NCBI GenBank assembly: GCA_964537825.1
Contig: CAZIDL010000002.1
Coordinates: 65,288-129,287, forward strand
Reading direction: 5' to 3'
DNA: 64,000 nucleotides
Origin: CAZIDL01 sp964537825
GTDB lineage: Bacteria > Bacteroidota > Bacteroidia > Flavobacteriales_D > CAYVSK01
Shown here: positions 34,630 through 43,627 of the stretch, piece by piece
How positions within the stretch are numbered: the first letter of the stretch is position 1
Layout of the letters: every line of letters begins with the position of its first letter
Translations under genes and position numbers: made by a program
Notes under the pieces: model-generated
The model's input: the letters and a program-made list of their open reading frames with translations, nothing else
Database searches by the model: none
What the model was told of the DNA's origin: nothing

Positions 34630-35247
34630 ATGGATGAAAGCTTTCATACGCTTAAAGGTCCGACAGAAGGCCAATACCGTGAAAAAGGAAGTAAGTTCTA
34701 CGCCTTTGCTACGCCGGTCTCTTCGCAGAAAGAAGCCGAAGCGGAAATTCGAGCCTTAAAAGAAAAACACCCGGAGGCCTCGCATCATTGCTGTGCCTAT
34801 CGGGTCGGGGTCGACGAAGGGATCCAACGGGAGAACGATGATGGTGAGCCGGGAGGGACGGCCGGTCGTCCGATCATGAACGCCATACGCTCCTATGGGA
34901 TCACCAATGTCGTCCTGGTCGTGGTCCGTTATTTTGGCGGGACCAAGTTGGGGAAGCGCGGCTTGATCGATGCTTATCGAAGCGCGGCCGAACGTGCGCT
35001 AGAGAACGGGAAGATCCAGGAAGAACGGGTTATGGGAACGGTCCATGTCCAACATCCGCATGATGCGACGGGTCGAGTGGAAGCATTGATCCGCAAATAC
35101 GAAGGGGAAGTGAAAGCGGCCGAATACGGAGAAAAAGTGATGCTGGATCTGGCATTCCCCCTTTCAAAGAAGGATGCTTTTCTAGAAGAGTTAAAAGGAG
35201 TGAACGGTTCATCGGGAAGGGATCCTGAACAAAGGGAAGAAGGATAG
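34630..35247 (+). CDS. yigZ: IMPACT/YigZ family protein
   Basis: 205 residues. The N-terminal UPF0029 (IMPACT) domain shows the family pattern KGSKFYA, HHCCAYR, NDDGEPGGTAGRPI and VVVRYFGGTKLGKRGLIDAY. A C-terminal DUF1949-like ferredoxin fold follows. The family is linked to translation-related regulation and may bind nucleotides or nucleic acids; its role in bacteria is not defined. It stands 66 bases after the transporter gene. Confidence 0.92.
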   Translation: MDESFHTLKGPTEGQYREKGSKFYAFATPVSSQKEAEAEIRALKEKHPEASHHCCAYRVGVDEGIQRENDDGEPGGTAGRPIMNAIRSYGITNVVLVVVRYFGGTKLGKRGLIDAYRSAAERALENGKIQEERVMGTVHVQHPHDATGRVEALIRKYEGEVKAAEYGEKVMLDLAFPLSKKDAFLEELKGVNGSSGRDPEQREEG

Positions 35248-35299
35248 CAGAAGGTCATAGCATCACTACCTTTATCCCGCATTTCAAAGCTCCTAACGA

Positions 35300-36244
35300 A
35301 TGGAACGGACCGATCTTCTAAAAGAATTCTGCTCTACCCACGCCCCTTCTGGTGAAGAACGCGCCATGCGCGACGTGCTTCTCGAAAAGATCGAAACGGA
35401 AAAGAAGAACTGGCGCAAGGAGCCCCGGATCCATCACGGAAAAGGGCTTCAGGATTGCTTGATCCTGGTCTTCGGTGAGCCCCGCACGGCTGTTTTTGCC
35501 CATATGGATTCCGTCGGTTTCACGGTGAAGAACGACCAAGAACTGGTCAAGATCGGTGGTCCAAAGGCTGAGAGCGGCTACCGGCTCGTGGGGTCGGATA
35601 AGCATGGCGAGGTTGAATGCGAACTCCAAGTCGAGGAAGAAGAGGATGAGAAGGGGCGAAAACATCAGACCCTTAAATACGATGCGAAGCGGCGGATCGA
35701 ACGGGGCACGAGCCTGACCTTCAAACCGAACTTTCGGGAGGAAGAGGATCATGTCCAGTGCTGTTACATGGACGATCGGATGGGTGTTTTGAATGCCTTT
35801 CGGGTCTGCGAGACCCTGGAGAACGGTGCGGTGGTCTTCTCAGCCTGGGAGGAGCACGGAGGAGGTAGTGTCGAGTCCCTGGGGCGGATCCTTTACGAGA
35901 ACTACAGCGTCCAACGAGCCCTGATATCGGATATCACCTGGGCTACCGAGGATGTCCATCATGGAGAAGGGGTCGCGATCTCCATGCGGGATTCTGGTAT
36001 CCCGCGCCGCAGCTTTATTGAAGAGGTCCTTGAACACGCTGAAGAAAGCGGGATCGATCATCAACTCGAAGTGGAGGGAGCGGGCGGAAGCGATGGGATA
36101 GCGCTTCAGCGATCGCCCTATCCTTTCGATTGGTGTTTTATAGGTGCCCCGGAAAGCGGCGTTCATTCCCCGGACGAGAAGGTCCACAAGGGGGACGCGG
36201 AAGCTATGACGGCCCTCTATCGCTACCTGATGGAAAAGCTTTGA
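35300..36244 (+). CDS. M42-like (M20/M28 clan) metallopeptidase
   Basis: 314 residues. Metal ligands expected in M42 glutamyl aminopeptidases are visible: HMDSVGF, DDRMG, WEEHGG (catalytic Glu pair), ISDITWA and a terminal VHSPDE. It lacks the usual GLRGA after the Glu pair, so it is a divergent member. No signal peptide, so it is probably a cytoplasmic peptidase that trims peptides. TACCTTTA (35267-35274) is a one-mismatch -7 element. It abuts the convergent T9SS gene with no gap. Confidence 0.85.
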   Translation: MERTDLLKEFCSTHAPSGEERAMRDVLLEKIETEKKNWRKEPRIHHGKGLQDCLILVFGEPRTAVFAHMDSVGFTVKNDQELVKIGGPKAESGYRLVGSDKHGEVECELQVEEEEDEKGRKHQTLKYDAKRRIERGTSLTFKPNFREEEDHVQCCYMDDRMGVLNAFRVCETLENGAVVFSAWEEHGGGSVESLGRILYENYSVQRALISDITWATEDVHHGEGVAISMRDSGIPRRSFIEEVLEHAEESGIDHQLEVEGAGGSDGIALQRSPYPFDWCFIGAPESGVHSPDEKVHKGDAEAMTALYRYLMEKL

Positions 36245-37732
36245 TCATTCCATTTTGATGGCTTTCCGAACCCGTTCCACTCCGTCCACCCTCAACGTGT
36301 ACAAATAGATGCCAGGACCGACCCCGGAAGCATCCCATCGAAGTTGGTAGGAACCGGCCTCCTGATGCTGATCCAGCAAAGTGACGACCCGTCGGCCTTT
36401 TTGATCGCTGATGAAGAATTCCACCTGCGCCCTTTCTGCAAGCTCGTAGCTGAAGGTGGTCCGGTCCTGAAAGGGATTCGGTCGATTCGGCCCGAGCTTG
36501 CTGGTTCCTTCTAGCAAAGTTTTGTGATCGGAACGGAACTCCCATCCTTCAGCATCTCTCGTTTTATGGTCCGTTCGAAGGGTAGAGAGACTGTCTTCCA
36601 AAGCATCCAATCGCTTCTGGAGGCGATCGAACCTTTTCGTTCGTTTACGGAGCACTTTTTCGAGGCTATCGATGGCTGAGGCGCGTGGGCAAAAGGAAGA
36701 AGCATCCCGTACCCTCAGGATACCGTTCGGCCGTACTACGACCACCCGATCCGCCCTCGGGTCCCTCCGTCGAGGAAGTTCCCGGATGCGAACATCACCT
36801 CTCCGCACATCCAGACGCGCTGTTACCGGATCGTCAGGTCCACTTGGAACGTAAAAGTTCCCGATCCCTAGTCCTGCGTTCGAAGGATCGGCCCCTATCG
36901 CGTTGCGCTCCTGTCCCTCACCGGGATCGAAGCGGGCCATTTCAAGGCCGTTCGATCCCGCGGCAGCAGTCCCTGCATCCCTCTTTTGCGTAAAAAGGAA
37001 GCGAAGGTGATCCCGATAAATGGGGTCGGCATTGTCATTCCAACCGAGCACGGCATCGTTGTGATCCCCGTCTTCTTGTTTCATGCCCAGGTAAAGCCCA
37101 TCCGAAGCTACTCCGGCGAAAAGCCCGTTCTCCATCCAGGAACGTTGCCCTTTTCCCACATAAGTACCGAGGTTCAAAAGAGCGATGCGCGGCATCGCTT
37201 GGACACCGTTATCCTCATTGATACTTACTCCCCCATTTTCCTTCGAACCCCATATCCGCATCGTTTCGACCTGAAAAGCAGCAGGGTCCGTATCGGAAGC
37301 CCAGAAACGAAGAGCGCCCTTGGGTGCTCGGATATGAAGGTCCTTATCGTGTCGAAAGCTCCAAAGACGTCCGAGCTCGCTTCCACCTTGTAAAAAGCGC
37401 CAATTGGCGGTAACATCAGCAGGTGCAGAAGTGCGGAAAAGCTCTCCCCTGGAGCTCAGGTTCGGATGGAGCCATTTATAATGCGATGGGTTGGCATTGA
37501 CCTCCAATAAAGCCTTCGGCTGCATCGAAGCGTTGTAAACGCCCAATGCCTTCGACGATCTCGCAGCCCCCAACATTCCTGTACTCGTGTACAAGCGATC
37601 ATACCCCTTCCCCAACATACCATCCTGATCACCCCCATCCTGCGTAAAAGCAAGTGCAGGTAATAACACGCCGCACCATGCAATGACCCAATGACGTAAA
37701 CTCAAACTCATAGGGGATCGCTTCGTTTTCAT
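36245..37732 (-). CDS. T9SS type A cargo protein with tail-fibre-like body
   Basis: 495 residues. A signal peptide ends near FTQD (residue 31). The body repeats short beta units like those in Bacteroidota surface proteins related to tail fibres (for example KWLHPNLSS, LWSFRHD, GALRFWASD, DVRRGDVRIRELP). A coiled coil (about 345-385) leads to an 84-residue type A sorting domain (412-495) that starts LGPNRPNPF and ends with YLYTLRVDG. It would cross the outer membrane by type IX secretion and be attached to, or released from, the surface. The ligand or function is unknown. A perfect -7 element lies 13 bases before the ATG in an AT-rich gap. Confidence 0.88.
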   Translation of the reverse strand: MKTKRSPMSLSLRHWVIAWCGVLLPALAFTQDGGDQDGMLGKGYDRLYTSTGMLGAARSSKALGVYNASMQPKALLEVNANPSHYKWLHPNLSSRGELFRTSAPADVTANWRFLQGGSELGRLWSFRHDKDLHIRAPKGALRFWASDTDPAAFQVETMRIWGSKENGGVSINEDNGVQAMPRIALLNLGTYVGKGQRSWMENGLFAGVASDGLYLGMKQEDGDHNDAVLGWNDNADPIYRDHLRFLFTQKRDAGTAAAGSNGLEMARFDPGEGQERNAIGADPSNAGLGIGNFYVPSGPDDPVTARLDVRRGDVRIRELPRRRDPRADRVVVVRPNGILRVRDASSFCPRASAIDSLEKVLRKRTKRFDRLQKRLDALEDSLSTLRTDHKTRDAEGWEFRSDHKTLLEGTSKLGPNRPNPFQDRTTFSYELAERAQVEFFISDQKGRRVVTLLDQHQEAGSYQLRWDASGVGPGIYLYTLRVDGVERVRKAIKME

Positions 37733-37745
37733 GCTTGTTTTGAGT

Positions 37746-37753
37746 CAAAAATA
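37746..37753 (-). promoter_or_regulatory. -7 promoter element of the T9SS type A gene
   Basis: TATTTTTG on the minus strand, a full match to TAnnTTTG, 13 bases before the ATG at 37732 and inside the most AT-rich stretch of the window. A 6-base-pair stem-loop without U-tract lies farther upstream at 37790-37807. Confidence 0.65.
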
Positions 37754-37905
37754 ACATTTTTAATCCGATTTTTACATTTACAGAATATCTCCTGGTCTTT
37801 GCCAGGATCAAACCGCCAAAGGCCTTCATTTTGGGCAGGCCACAGGTAGAAGCTTCTCCTTTCCCTTGGGAGGATTCGGAGCTAAAAGGTTCGAGCCGAA
37901 ACCCT

Positions 37906-38730
37906 TCAGTACTTGATGATCAGGGTGGGCAGGTGGGGATGATGCACGACCTTCTTGGTCAACCGAGGTGAAACGAAGTTCTCCAACCAATCGCGCCGTT
38001 CGTGGCCCACCAATACGAGCATATCGATCTCGGGATGGGCATCGATATAGGATTCGAGCCCTTCCAGTACATCGTCGTTATGGACAAATTCCCATCGATG
38101 ATCGAGCTCATCGTAGAGATGATCCTTTTCGAGCCGCCACATCGCCTTTTCCATCACTTTCTTCTTCTCTTCCGACCCTACATTGACAATGTGAAGCTCA
38201 GCTCCTTCGGCCCATGCGATATCCATGAGCGTGCGAAGGTGTTTGGCCGGTGTCTCGGTCAGGTCGCTGGCGAAAAGGATGTTATCGTAGCTCTTGAAGT
38301 CAGCATCCTCGGGGATAACGAGGACCGGACATTCCACATCATCCACAACCCGTTGGGTATGACTTCCCGTAAAGAATTCCTGCAAGCTTGAGACCCCATT
38401 GGTGGCCATCACGATCAGGTCCACCCCGAAGTGCTCTGCCGCTTCCTCGATCGAGGATACAGGGGAGCCATAGGCTGGAAAGCAATGCAGCTTCAGGTCC
38501 TCGTTCCCTTCTTCGTTCAAAATACCCTTTTTGAGCTGCTCGAGCTGTTCCAACGACTCGTCGCGTCCCATCTCATAGCTACTCTGGCGGATGCGACTAT
38601 CGAGTGCTTCGAGTTCGAATGCGTTGACCAGGATCAGCTCCGCGTCGCAGACCTTGGCAAGGTGAACTGCATGGACCAAAGCATGATCGGTGAGCTCAGA
38701 AAGGTCGGTGGGAAATAGGATGCGCTTCAT
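37906..38730 (-). CDS. Tandem universal stress protein
   Basis: 274 residues made of two UspA domains (about 1-145 and 150-274). The first begins MKRILFPTDLSE and includes VDLIVMATNG; the second begins ILFASDLTETPA and has MLVLVGHERRDW. The ATP-binding GxxGx9GS motif is partly kept in the first half only (NGVSS to GSHTQRVV). Such proteins help survive starvation and oxidative stress. A TTTG/TATTTTTG promoter lies directly upstream. Confidence 0.93.
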   Translation of the reverse strand: MKRILFPTDLSELTDHALVHAVHLAKVCDAELILVNAFELEALDSRIRQSSYEMGRDESLEQLEQLKKGILNEEGNEDLKLHCFPAYGSPVSSIEEAAEHFGVDLIVMATNGVSSLQEFFTGSHTQRVVDDVECPVLVIPEDADFKSYDNILFASDLTETPAKHLRTLMDIAWAEGAELHIVNVGSEEKKKVMEKAMWRLEKDHLYDELDHRWEFVHNDDVLEGLESYIDAHPEIDMLVLVGHERRDWLENFVSPRLTKKVVHHPHLPTLIIKY

Positions 38731-38744
38731 GCTCGGCTTTTCGG

Positions 38745-38774
38745 CAAAAATAAAGCTTCCCTTTCATTAGCAAA
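38745..38774 (-). promoter_or_regulatory. Promoter of the universal stress protein gene
   Basis: On the minus strand TTTG (38771-38774), an 18-base spacer and TATTTTTG (38745-38752) match the Bacteroidota promoter, ending 14 bases before the ATG. Confidence 0.7.
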
Positions 38775-38800
38775 AGAACTTCTGGGGTCAGGAAAGCATT

Positions 38801-40927
38801 TCACATCTGCACCGCGGGCACCAGTTCTTTGAGATAGGTGCGCTCTCCCTCCATGAAAGCGATCACAAAGGCATCCAACTGCCCAGCATCGATCACTTTA
38901 TCGAGGAATCGATCGGCTTCATTAAGCGTTTTGAAACTCTTTTTTACGTAAAAGCGGGTTATACCATCCTCGTAATCCCTGCTGATCACCTTTCCCAGGT
39001 CGGTCAGGTGCGAATAATCGTAGTTCTCCGGATGGCGATATGCTGCCACCTGCACCTTGAATTCGAGCCCTTCAGCTTCCATGTCACCGTATTGCTCAAC
39101 GATCTCTTCATATTCCATATCAACGGCGGACGAGGTATCGACCTCTCCTACTTTCCGGTTCTCGATCTTCAGGACCACCTTTTTCTTACCCGTATCCGTT
39201 TTGGCCGTATCTTCCGCTTTCACCTCCAGGTCCTTTAATGAATCCGGGCGGCATTCTGGGGTGTAAAAATCGATCCGGTCCTCGATCTGGACGAAGGAAT
39301 CGATCTGAATGGCGTTCACGTTCTTCGTTATCGGATCCAATCCTTTGTCCTCTAGTTTGAAGCGGATGTTGTAACTCTTTCCGGAAGGAAGGTTCAGCAG
39401 GAATTTTCCGCTCTCGGAATTGGATGTGTAATAAGCAAGCTCCGTCTCATCGTGCTCTTGAAGGACTTTGATGTTCGCCTCCACTGGCTCATCACAGAAG
39501 TTGACCTTCCCTTTGTAGAGCACGAGGGAAGGATTGTCATGAATATAACCGGGCTCTACAACATAAATATCCTGCCTCCCATATCCTCCCGGCTTTCCGG
39601 ATGAATAATATCCGCGCTTTCCATCCGCCGATATCACGTAGTAGATGTCCGCATTCGGCGTGTTCACAGGGGCACCTAGATTGACCGGCTCGGACCATTC
39701 CCCATTTTTAAGGTCGGTCCGGAAGATATCGTAACTGCCCATCGAATTGTGCCCTTTGGAACTGAAGAACAAAGCGGTGTTCTCAGGATGGATAAAAGGC
39801 GCATCATCATCCTTTTCCGTATTGATCCGTGGGCCCATGTTCTGAATATTCCCCCAGGTACTGTCCTCCATCAATTCCGCCGTGTAAAGGTCCTTGCCTC
39901 CGAAACCGCCCTCGCGCGTACTCGAAAAGTAAAGGGTCTGACCATCGGAGGACATCGAAACGCTCCCCTCCCATGAATCATCCTTGTTCACCTCACCCGG
40001 CAGCTTTTCAGCCTTGCTCCATTTTTTTCCTTCTCGCGTGCTCACGTAGATATCTCCACTGGACTTCGGGTTGTTGTGATACACGAAGAGTTGCTGGCCG
40101 CTCGGGGACAAGGCGATGTTCGCATCGTGCCCGGGACCGTTCAGTGTATCGACCGGTTTCGGAGGTAGCCATTCGCCGTCCGCTCCTTTCCGCGACATAT
40201 GAATGTCTTCATAATAAACGCCGTAAGGAGCTTTTTCCCCGTCCCAGTTCTGCCGTCCTCCGACCGATCGCTTTCCCCGATAGGTGAAGAGCATAATGGA
40301 TTCGTCGGAGGAGATCACAGGGACATATTCGGAAGCTTCGCTATTGATCGTATTTCCCACATTCCGGATCGAAACGTCCCTCTGGTCTTCATTGAAGCGC
40401 TTCGCATGCTTCAGATGCTTACGGAGTTGAACGACCTTCTCTTGCCAACCCCCCTCAAGATCCTCTTTGCCTTTCAGGCTATCGAGCAATTTTGAAGCAG
40501 CATCGAACTGATAGCCCTGATGATAAGCCTCAGCCAGTGAAACGTTCACTTCGAGCATTTTCGGCCGCCTCTTTTTGACCTTGGAAAGCAGTTCGATGGC
40601 CTTTTCGAAATTCCCATCCGTCTTCAGATTAGCGATCCCGCATTTGTAGAGGAGGTAAAGATTATCGGGATGATCCTCCAGAAGGGAACTGTAGATCGGG
40701 ATCGCCTGGAGAAAGGCCGCGTTCGATCCGGACACGGAATTCCCCCATTCCACCAACCGGTCCGCGACGTCCAGGGAATCGAGCTCTTGGTTCGAGAATT
40801 CATCCACATTAAGGCTGATCCCTCTTCCTTGTTGGCCATAAAGGGGATCGACCCCTGATGAAGCTAACAGAAGGACCCCGAGGAGAAAGGGGCGGACAAG
40901 TTGAGCAAGAAGCATATACGTTCTCAT
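38801..40927 (-). CDS. TPR / PD40 beta-propeller / carboxypeptidase-regulatory / SPOR protein (PorE-like)
   Basis: 708 residues. After a signal peptide (to about residue 31, YGQQ) come TPR-like helices (about 60-190), a PD40 propeller with repeated segments such as YVPVISSDESIMLFT and SMSSDGQTLYFSSTR (about 195-455), a carboxypeptidase-regulatory-like beta domain (about 465-545), a linker and a SPOR-like domain (about 625-700, FKVQVAAYRHPEN to DAFVIAF). The first three parts match PorE, a periplasmic T9SS component that binds peptidoglycan by an OmpA domain; here SPOR, also peptidoglycan-binding, takes that place. Role by analogy only. The nearest -7-like site is TAGATTAG at 40934-40941. Confidence 0.82.
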   Translation of the reverse strand: MRTYMLLAQLVRPFLLGVLLLASSGVDPLYGQQGRGISLNVDEFSNQELDSLDVADRLVEWGNSVSGSNAAFLQAIPIYSSLLEDHPDNLYLLYKCGIANLKTDGNFEKAIELLSKVKKRRPKMLEVNVSLAEAYHQGYQFDAASKLLDSLKGKEDLEGGWQEKVVQLRKHLKHAKRFNEDQRDVSIRNVGNTINSEASEYVPVISSDESIMLFTYRGKRSVGGRQNWDGEKAPYGVYYEDIHMSRKGADGEWLPPKPVDTLNGPGHDANIALSPSGQQLFVYHNNPKSSGDIYVSTREGKKWSKAEKLPGEVNKDDSWEGSVSMSSDGQTLYFSSTREGGFGGKDLYTAELMEDSTWGNIQNMGPRINTEKDDDAPFIHPENTALFFSSKGHNSMGSYDIFRTDLKNGEWSEPVNLGAPVNTPNADIYYVISADGKRGYYSSGKPGGYGRQDIYVVEPGYIHDNPSLVLYKGKVNFCDEPVEANIKVLQEHDETELAYYTSNSESGKFLLNLPSGKSYNIRFKLEDKGLDPITKNVNAIQIDSFVQIEDRIDFYTPECRPDSLKDLEVKAEDTAKTDTGKKKVVLKIENRKVGEVDTSSAVDMEYEEIVEQYGDMEAEGLEFKVQVAAYRHPENYDYSHLTDLGKVISRDYEDGITRFYVKKSFKTLNEADRFLDKVIDAGQLDAFVIAFMEGERTYLKELVPAVQM

Positions 40928-41056
40928 CGAAAGCTAATCTATAAAAAGATGCTGATCCGAACTGCCCTTCATACGGAGAATCGCTATAAAGGTTCGATCC
41001 GGTCCCTGAACATCAAGGTCTCTGCGAGTTCGTAAATTAGGCGGAAAGCTTCGAAA

Positions 41057-42313
41057 ATGGCGAGCATCGGCTCCTTCAGAGCTTACCGACCTCCAGCGGG
41101 ACGAGCAGCAGATGTGATCACCCGTACGGCTGACACCTATTCGCTCCAGGAACGGAGAAGGATCCTTCGGGAGAATCCTGATTCCTTTCTCCACGTGATC
41201 TTTCCGGAAGCCGGGAATAAAAAGAAACGGACGAAGCCCAATACGAAAGCCCGTTTCCTGAAAGTACGGGAACGTTTTGAGGAATTCCACCAACAAGGGA
41301 TCTTCTTAAGGGAAGAAGAACCGGCCCTTTACCTCTACGAGTTACGAAGTAGGAACAGCTGTTTTATCGGATTCATCGGAACCGCATCCGTCCGCGATCA
41401 GGAGAACGGCGTGATCCGTAAACACGAACAGACCCTTGAAAAACGCGAAGAACTCCTCAAGGAATACCTGAAGGTCTGTGACATCAATGCGGACCCGGTC
41501 CTTTTGTGTTATCAGGACGATCAGGACCTGCGGGAGCTCATGGATGAGGTCCGAACGACACCCCCTACCTATGACCTCCTAACTGAGGATGATGGCCGCC
41601 AACACCGTCTATGGCCGATCCTCAATAAGGATCGTATCCGCAAGGTCCAAAAGCAATTCGAACGAATGCCCGCCCTTTACATCGCCGATGGCCATCACCG
41701 TTCAGCTTCTTCCCTCCGCCTTGCAGAGGAACTAAGGACTCGATCCCCACAAGGTGAGGAAGCGGGATACGAACGGTTCATGGCCTATTTCATACCGGAA
41801 AGCCAACTTCAGGTCCACGGATACCATCGATGCCTGAGCGATCTCAATGGCTATACGGTACAAGGCTTTCTTGAAGCGCTTCAGAAAGCATTCACCCTTA
41901 TCCCGAGCGATTCACCTGTAGAGCCCGAAAGCCTGCACGAGTTCGGCCTTTACATCGATGGGGCCTGGTACAGGCTCCATCCCGACCCTAGTGGTTTCGA
42001 CCATAAGGACCCTATCGGTTCATTGGACGCCTCCATCCTCTACCATAAGGTGCTCCTCCCCTTGCTGAACGTGAAAGATCCACGCAATAGCCAAAGGGTC
42101 CATTTCCATGGTGCACCGAAAGGGCTGGCTCCCCTTAAAAAGGATGTGGACCAAGGCAAGTTCCGCTTGGCCTTTACCCTGGCACCGGTCCCCATCGAGC
42201 AACTCAAGGAAGTCGCGGACCAGGGGCTGGTGATGCCCCCCAAAACGACCTGGAGCGAACCCAAGCTGCGGAGCGGATTGCTGGTGTACCGAATGGGGCT
42301 GCATGGATCGTAA
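41057..42313 (+). CDS. DUF1015 family protein
   Basis: 418 residues. Family landmarks are FRAYRPP near the N-terminus, LYLYELR, GFIGTASV, HEQTLEKREE, YIADGHHRSASS and the C-terminal segment on KLRSGLLVYRM. The family is widespread but without a known reaction; the conserved Asp-Gly-His-His suggests a catalytic or metal site. I recall it near serine biosynthesis genes in related bacteria; here it precedes yggS by 47 bases. It is divergent from the PorE-like gene. Confidence 0.88.
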   Translation: MASIGSFRAYRPPAGRAADVITRTADTYSLQERRRILRENPDSFLHVIFPEAGNKKKRTKPNTKARFLKVRERFEEFHQQGIFLREEEPALYLYELRSRNSCFIGFIGTASVRDQENGVIRKHEQTLEKREELLKEYLKVCDINADPVLLCYQDDQDLRELMDEVRTTPPTYDLLTEDDGRQHRLWPILNKDRIRKVQKQFERMPALYIADGHHRSASSLRLAEELRTRSPQGEEAGYERFMAYFIPESQLQVHGYHRCLSDLNGYTVQGFLEALQKAFTLIPSDSPVEPESLHEFGLYIDGAWYRLHPDPSGFDHKDPIGSLDASILYHKVLLPLLNVKDPRNSQRVHFHGAPKGLAPLKKDVDQGKFRLAFTLAPVPIEQLKEVADQGLVMPPKTTWSEPKLRSGLLVYRMGLHGS

Positions 42314-42360
42314 GGGAATTGCCCGAGGATCCGGATATTCGCGTTCCATTTCAGGACGTC

Positions 42361-43041
42361 ATGAAAGCGGTAGAACTCCACGAACGGATAAATAACTTTT
42401 TGAAGGAGATCCCTGAAGGGGTCGATCTGGTCGCAGTATCAAAGGTCCACCCAGTGGAACGGATCCGCGAGGCGTACGATGAAGGATTGCGGGACTTTGG
42501 GGAGAACAAGGCGCAGGAAATGAACGAGAAGCAGAGAGAATTGCCTCAGGATATCCGATGGCACTTCGTCGGCCACCTTCAACGAAATAAGGTAAAACTG
42601 ATCGCTCCTTTCGTTCACCTGATCCATTCAGTGGACAGCATTCGCCTCCTCAGTGAGATCGAAAAACGGGCCGCTTCGGAGAAGAGGGTCATCGACTGCC
42701 TCTTTCAGGTCCACATCGCGAGCGAGGATTCAAAATACGGGCTCAACTACGAACAAGCGCGCACGCTCCTTCACCCCGATCGCTTGCGCGAAGAGTTCGA
42801 CCATATACGGATCCGGGGAGTGATGGGAATGGCAACCCTGACCGACGATGAAGAACAGGTAAGAAAAGAGTTCAAGGGACTCAAGGAATTCTTCGATCGG
42901 ATGAAGGCCACTCACTGCAAAGACCGCCCCCATTTCGATACCCTTTCCATGGGGATGACCCATGATCATAAGATAGCGGTGGAGGAAGGAAGCACGATGC
43001 TGCGCATCGGAAGTGCCATCTTTGGACCTCGCCCCCAATAA
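42361..43041 (+). CDS. yggS: PLP homeostasis protein YggS
   Basis: 226 residues from ATG 42361. A single-domain alanine-racemase-fold protein that binds pyridoxal phosphate and buffers vitamin B6 and amino acid pools. Lys28 in VAVSKVHP binds PLP; FGENKAQE, WHFVGHLQRNK and the terminal LSMGMTHDHKIAVEEGSTMLRIG with GSAIFG are canonical. It lies 47 bases after DUF1015 and 10 bases before the next gene. Confidence 0.95.
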   Translation: MKAVELHERINNFLKEIPEGVDLVAVSKVHPVERIREAYDEGLRDFGENKAQEMNEKQRELPQDIRWHFVGHLQRNKVKLIAPFVHLIHSVDSIRLLSEIEKRAASEKRVIDCLFQVHIASEDSKYGLNYEQARTLLHPDRLREEFDHIRIRGVMGMATLTDDEEQVRKEFKGLKEFFDRMKATHCKDRPHFDTLSMGMTHDHKIAVEEGSTMLRIGSAIFGPRPQ

Positions 43042-43051
43042 AGGAAGCAAT

Positions 43052-43612
43052 ATGTGCGAAGAAGGCAACGAGAACAAGGAAGAGGCAGAGAAAAAACAGC
43101 TCCAACGGATCAAGAAGATCCGGAATGGACTGGCCTCGACCGAAGAGAAGGAAGTCCTGAAGGCCATCGAAGAGGCCCGGGAAGAAGGCGATGCCCGTAT
43201 CGTTCCCGATCTGATCGAAGTATGGGCCGTAACGGAAAACGAAGAGATCCGCAACAACATCCTCCGGATCTTCAACGACCTCAAGGACAGCAACGCTACG
43301 GAGCACCTCATCGAAGCCCTCGATCATCCGGACATTAAGGACCGAAGCGACCTCCTGGCGGTCTTTTGGAACTCCCGACTCGATGGGAGTGAAAAGATCG
43401 ATAAATTCACGGAGATCGCTGTGGAAGGATCCTATCAGGAAGCCTTCGAAGCTTTGACCGCGATCGAAGAGATGGAAGGGCCTTTTGAGGAGAACCGCGT
43501 AATGGAGGGCCAACTTTGGATCAAAACCTACTACGCACAGGGTGAGGATGAAAAACGTCCCATCATCGAAGCGATCGATCAGCAGCTCCGCAAACTTCAG
43601 GAGGAGCTCTAA
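43052..43612 (+). CDS. Small acidic helical protein, HEAT-like
   Basis: 186 residues, preceded by AAAGGAAG as ribosome-binding site. The sequence is strongly acidic and helical with paired-helix units (VLKAIEEAREEGDARIVPDL, NNILRIFNDLKDSNATEHL) resembling HEAT-like repeats. No signal peptide or membrane helix. Not assigned to a named family. It sits between yggS and the helicase-nuclease gene, 15 bases upstream of the latter, so it is probably in the same transcript. Confidence 0.7.
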   Translation: MCEEGNENKEEAEKKQLQRIKKIRNGLASTEEKEVLKAIEEAREEGDARIVPDLIEVWAVTENEEIRNNILRIFNDLKDSNATEHLIEALDHPDIKDRSDLLAVFWNSRLDGSEKIDKFTEIAVEGSYQEAFEALTAIEEMEGPFEENRVMEGQLWIKTYYAQGEDEKRPIIEAIDQQLRKLQEEL

Positions 43613-43627
43613 AGGGGGCTGGCTTTC

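Noticed and set aside
37790..37807. Stem-loop TCCTGG/CCAGGA upstream of the T9SS type A gene as a terminator of uspA
   Set aside because: Six base pairs without a U-tract; could be chance.
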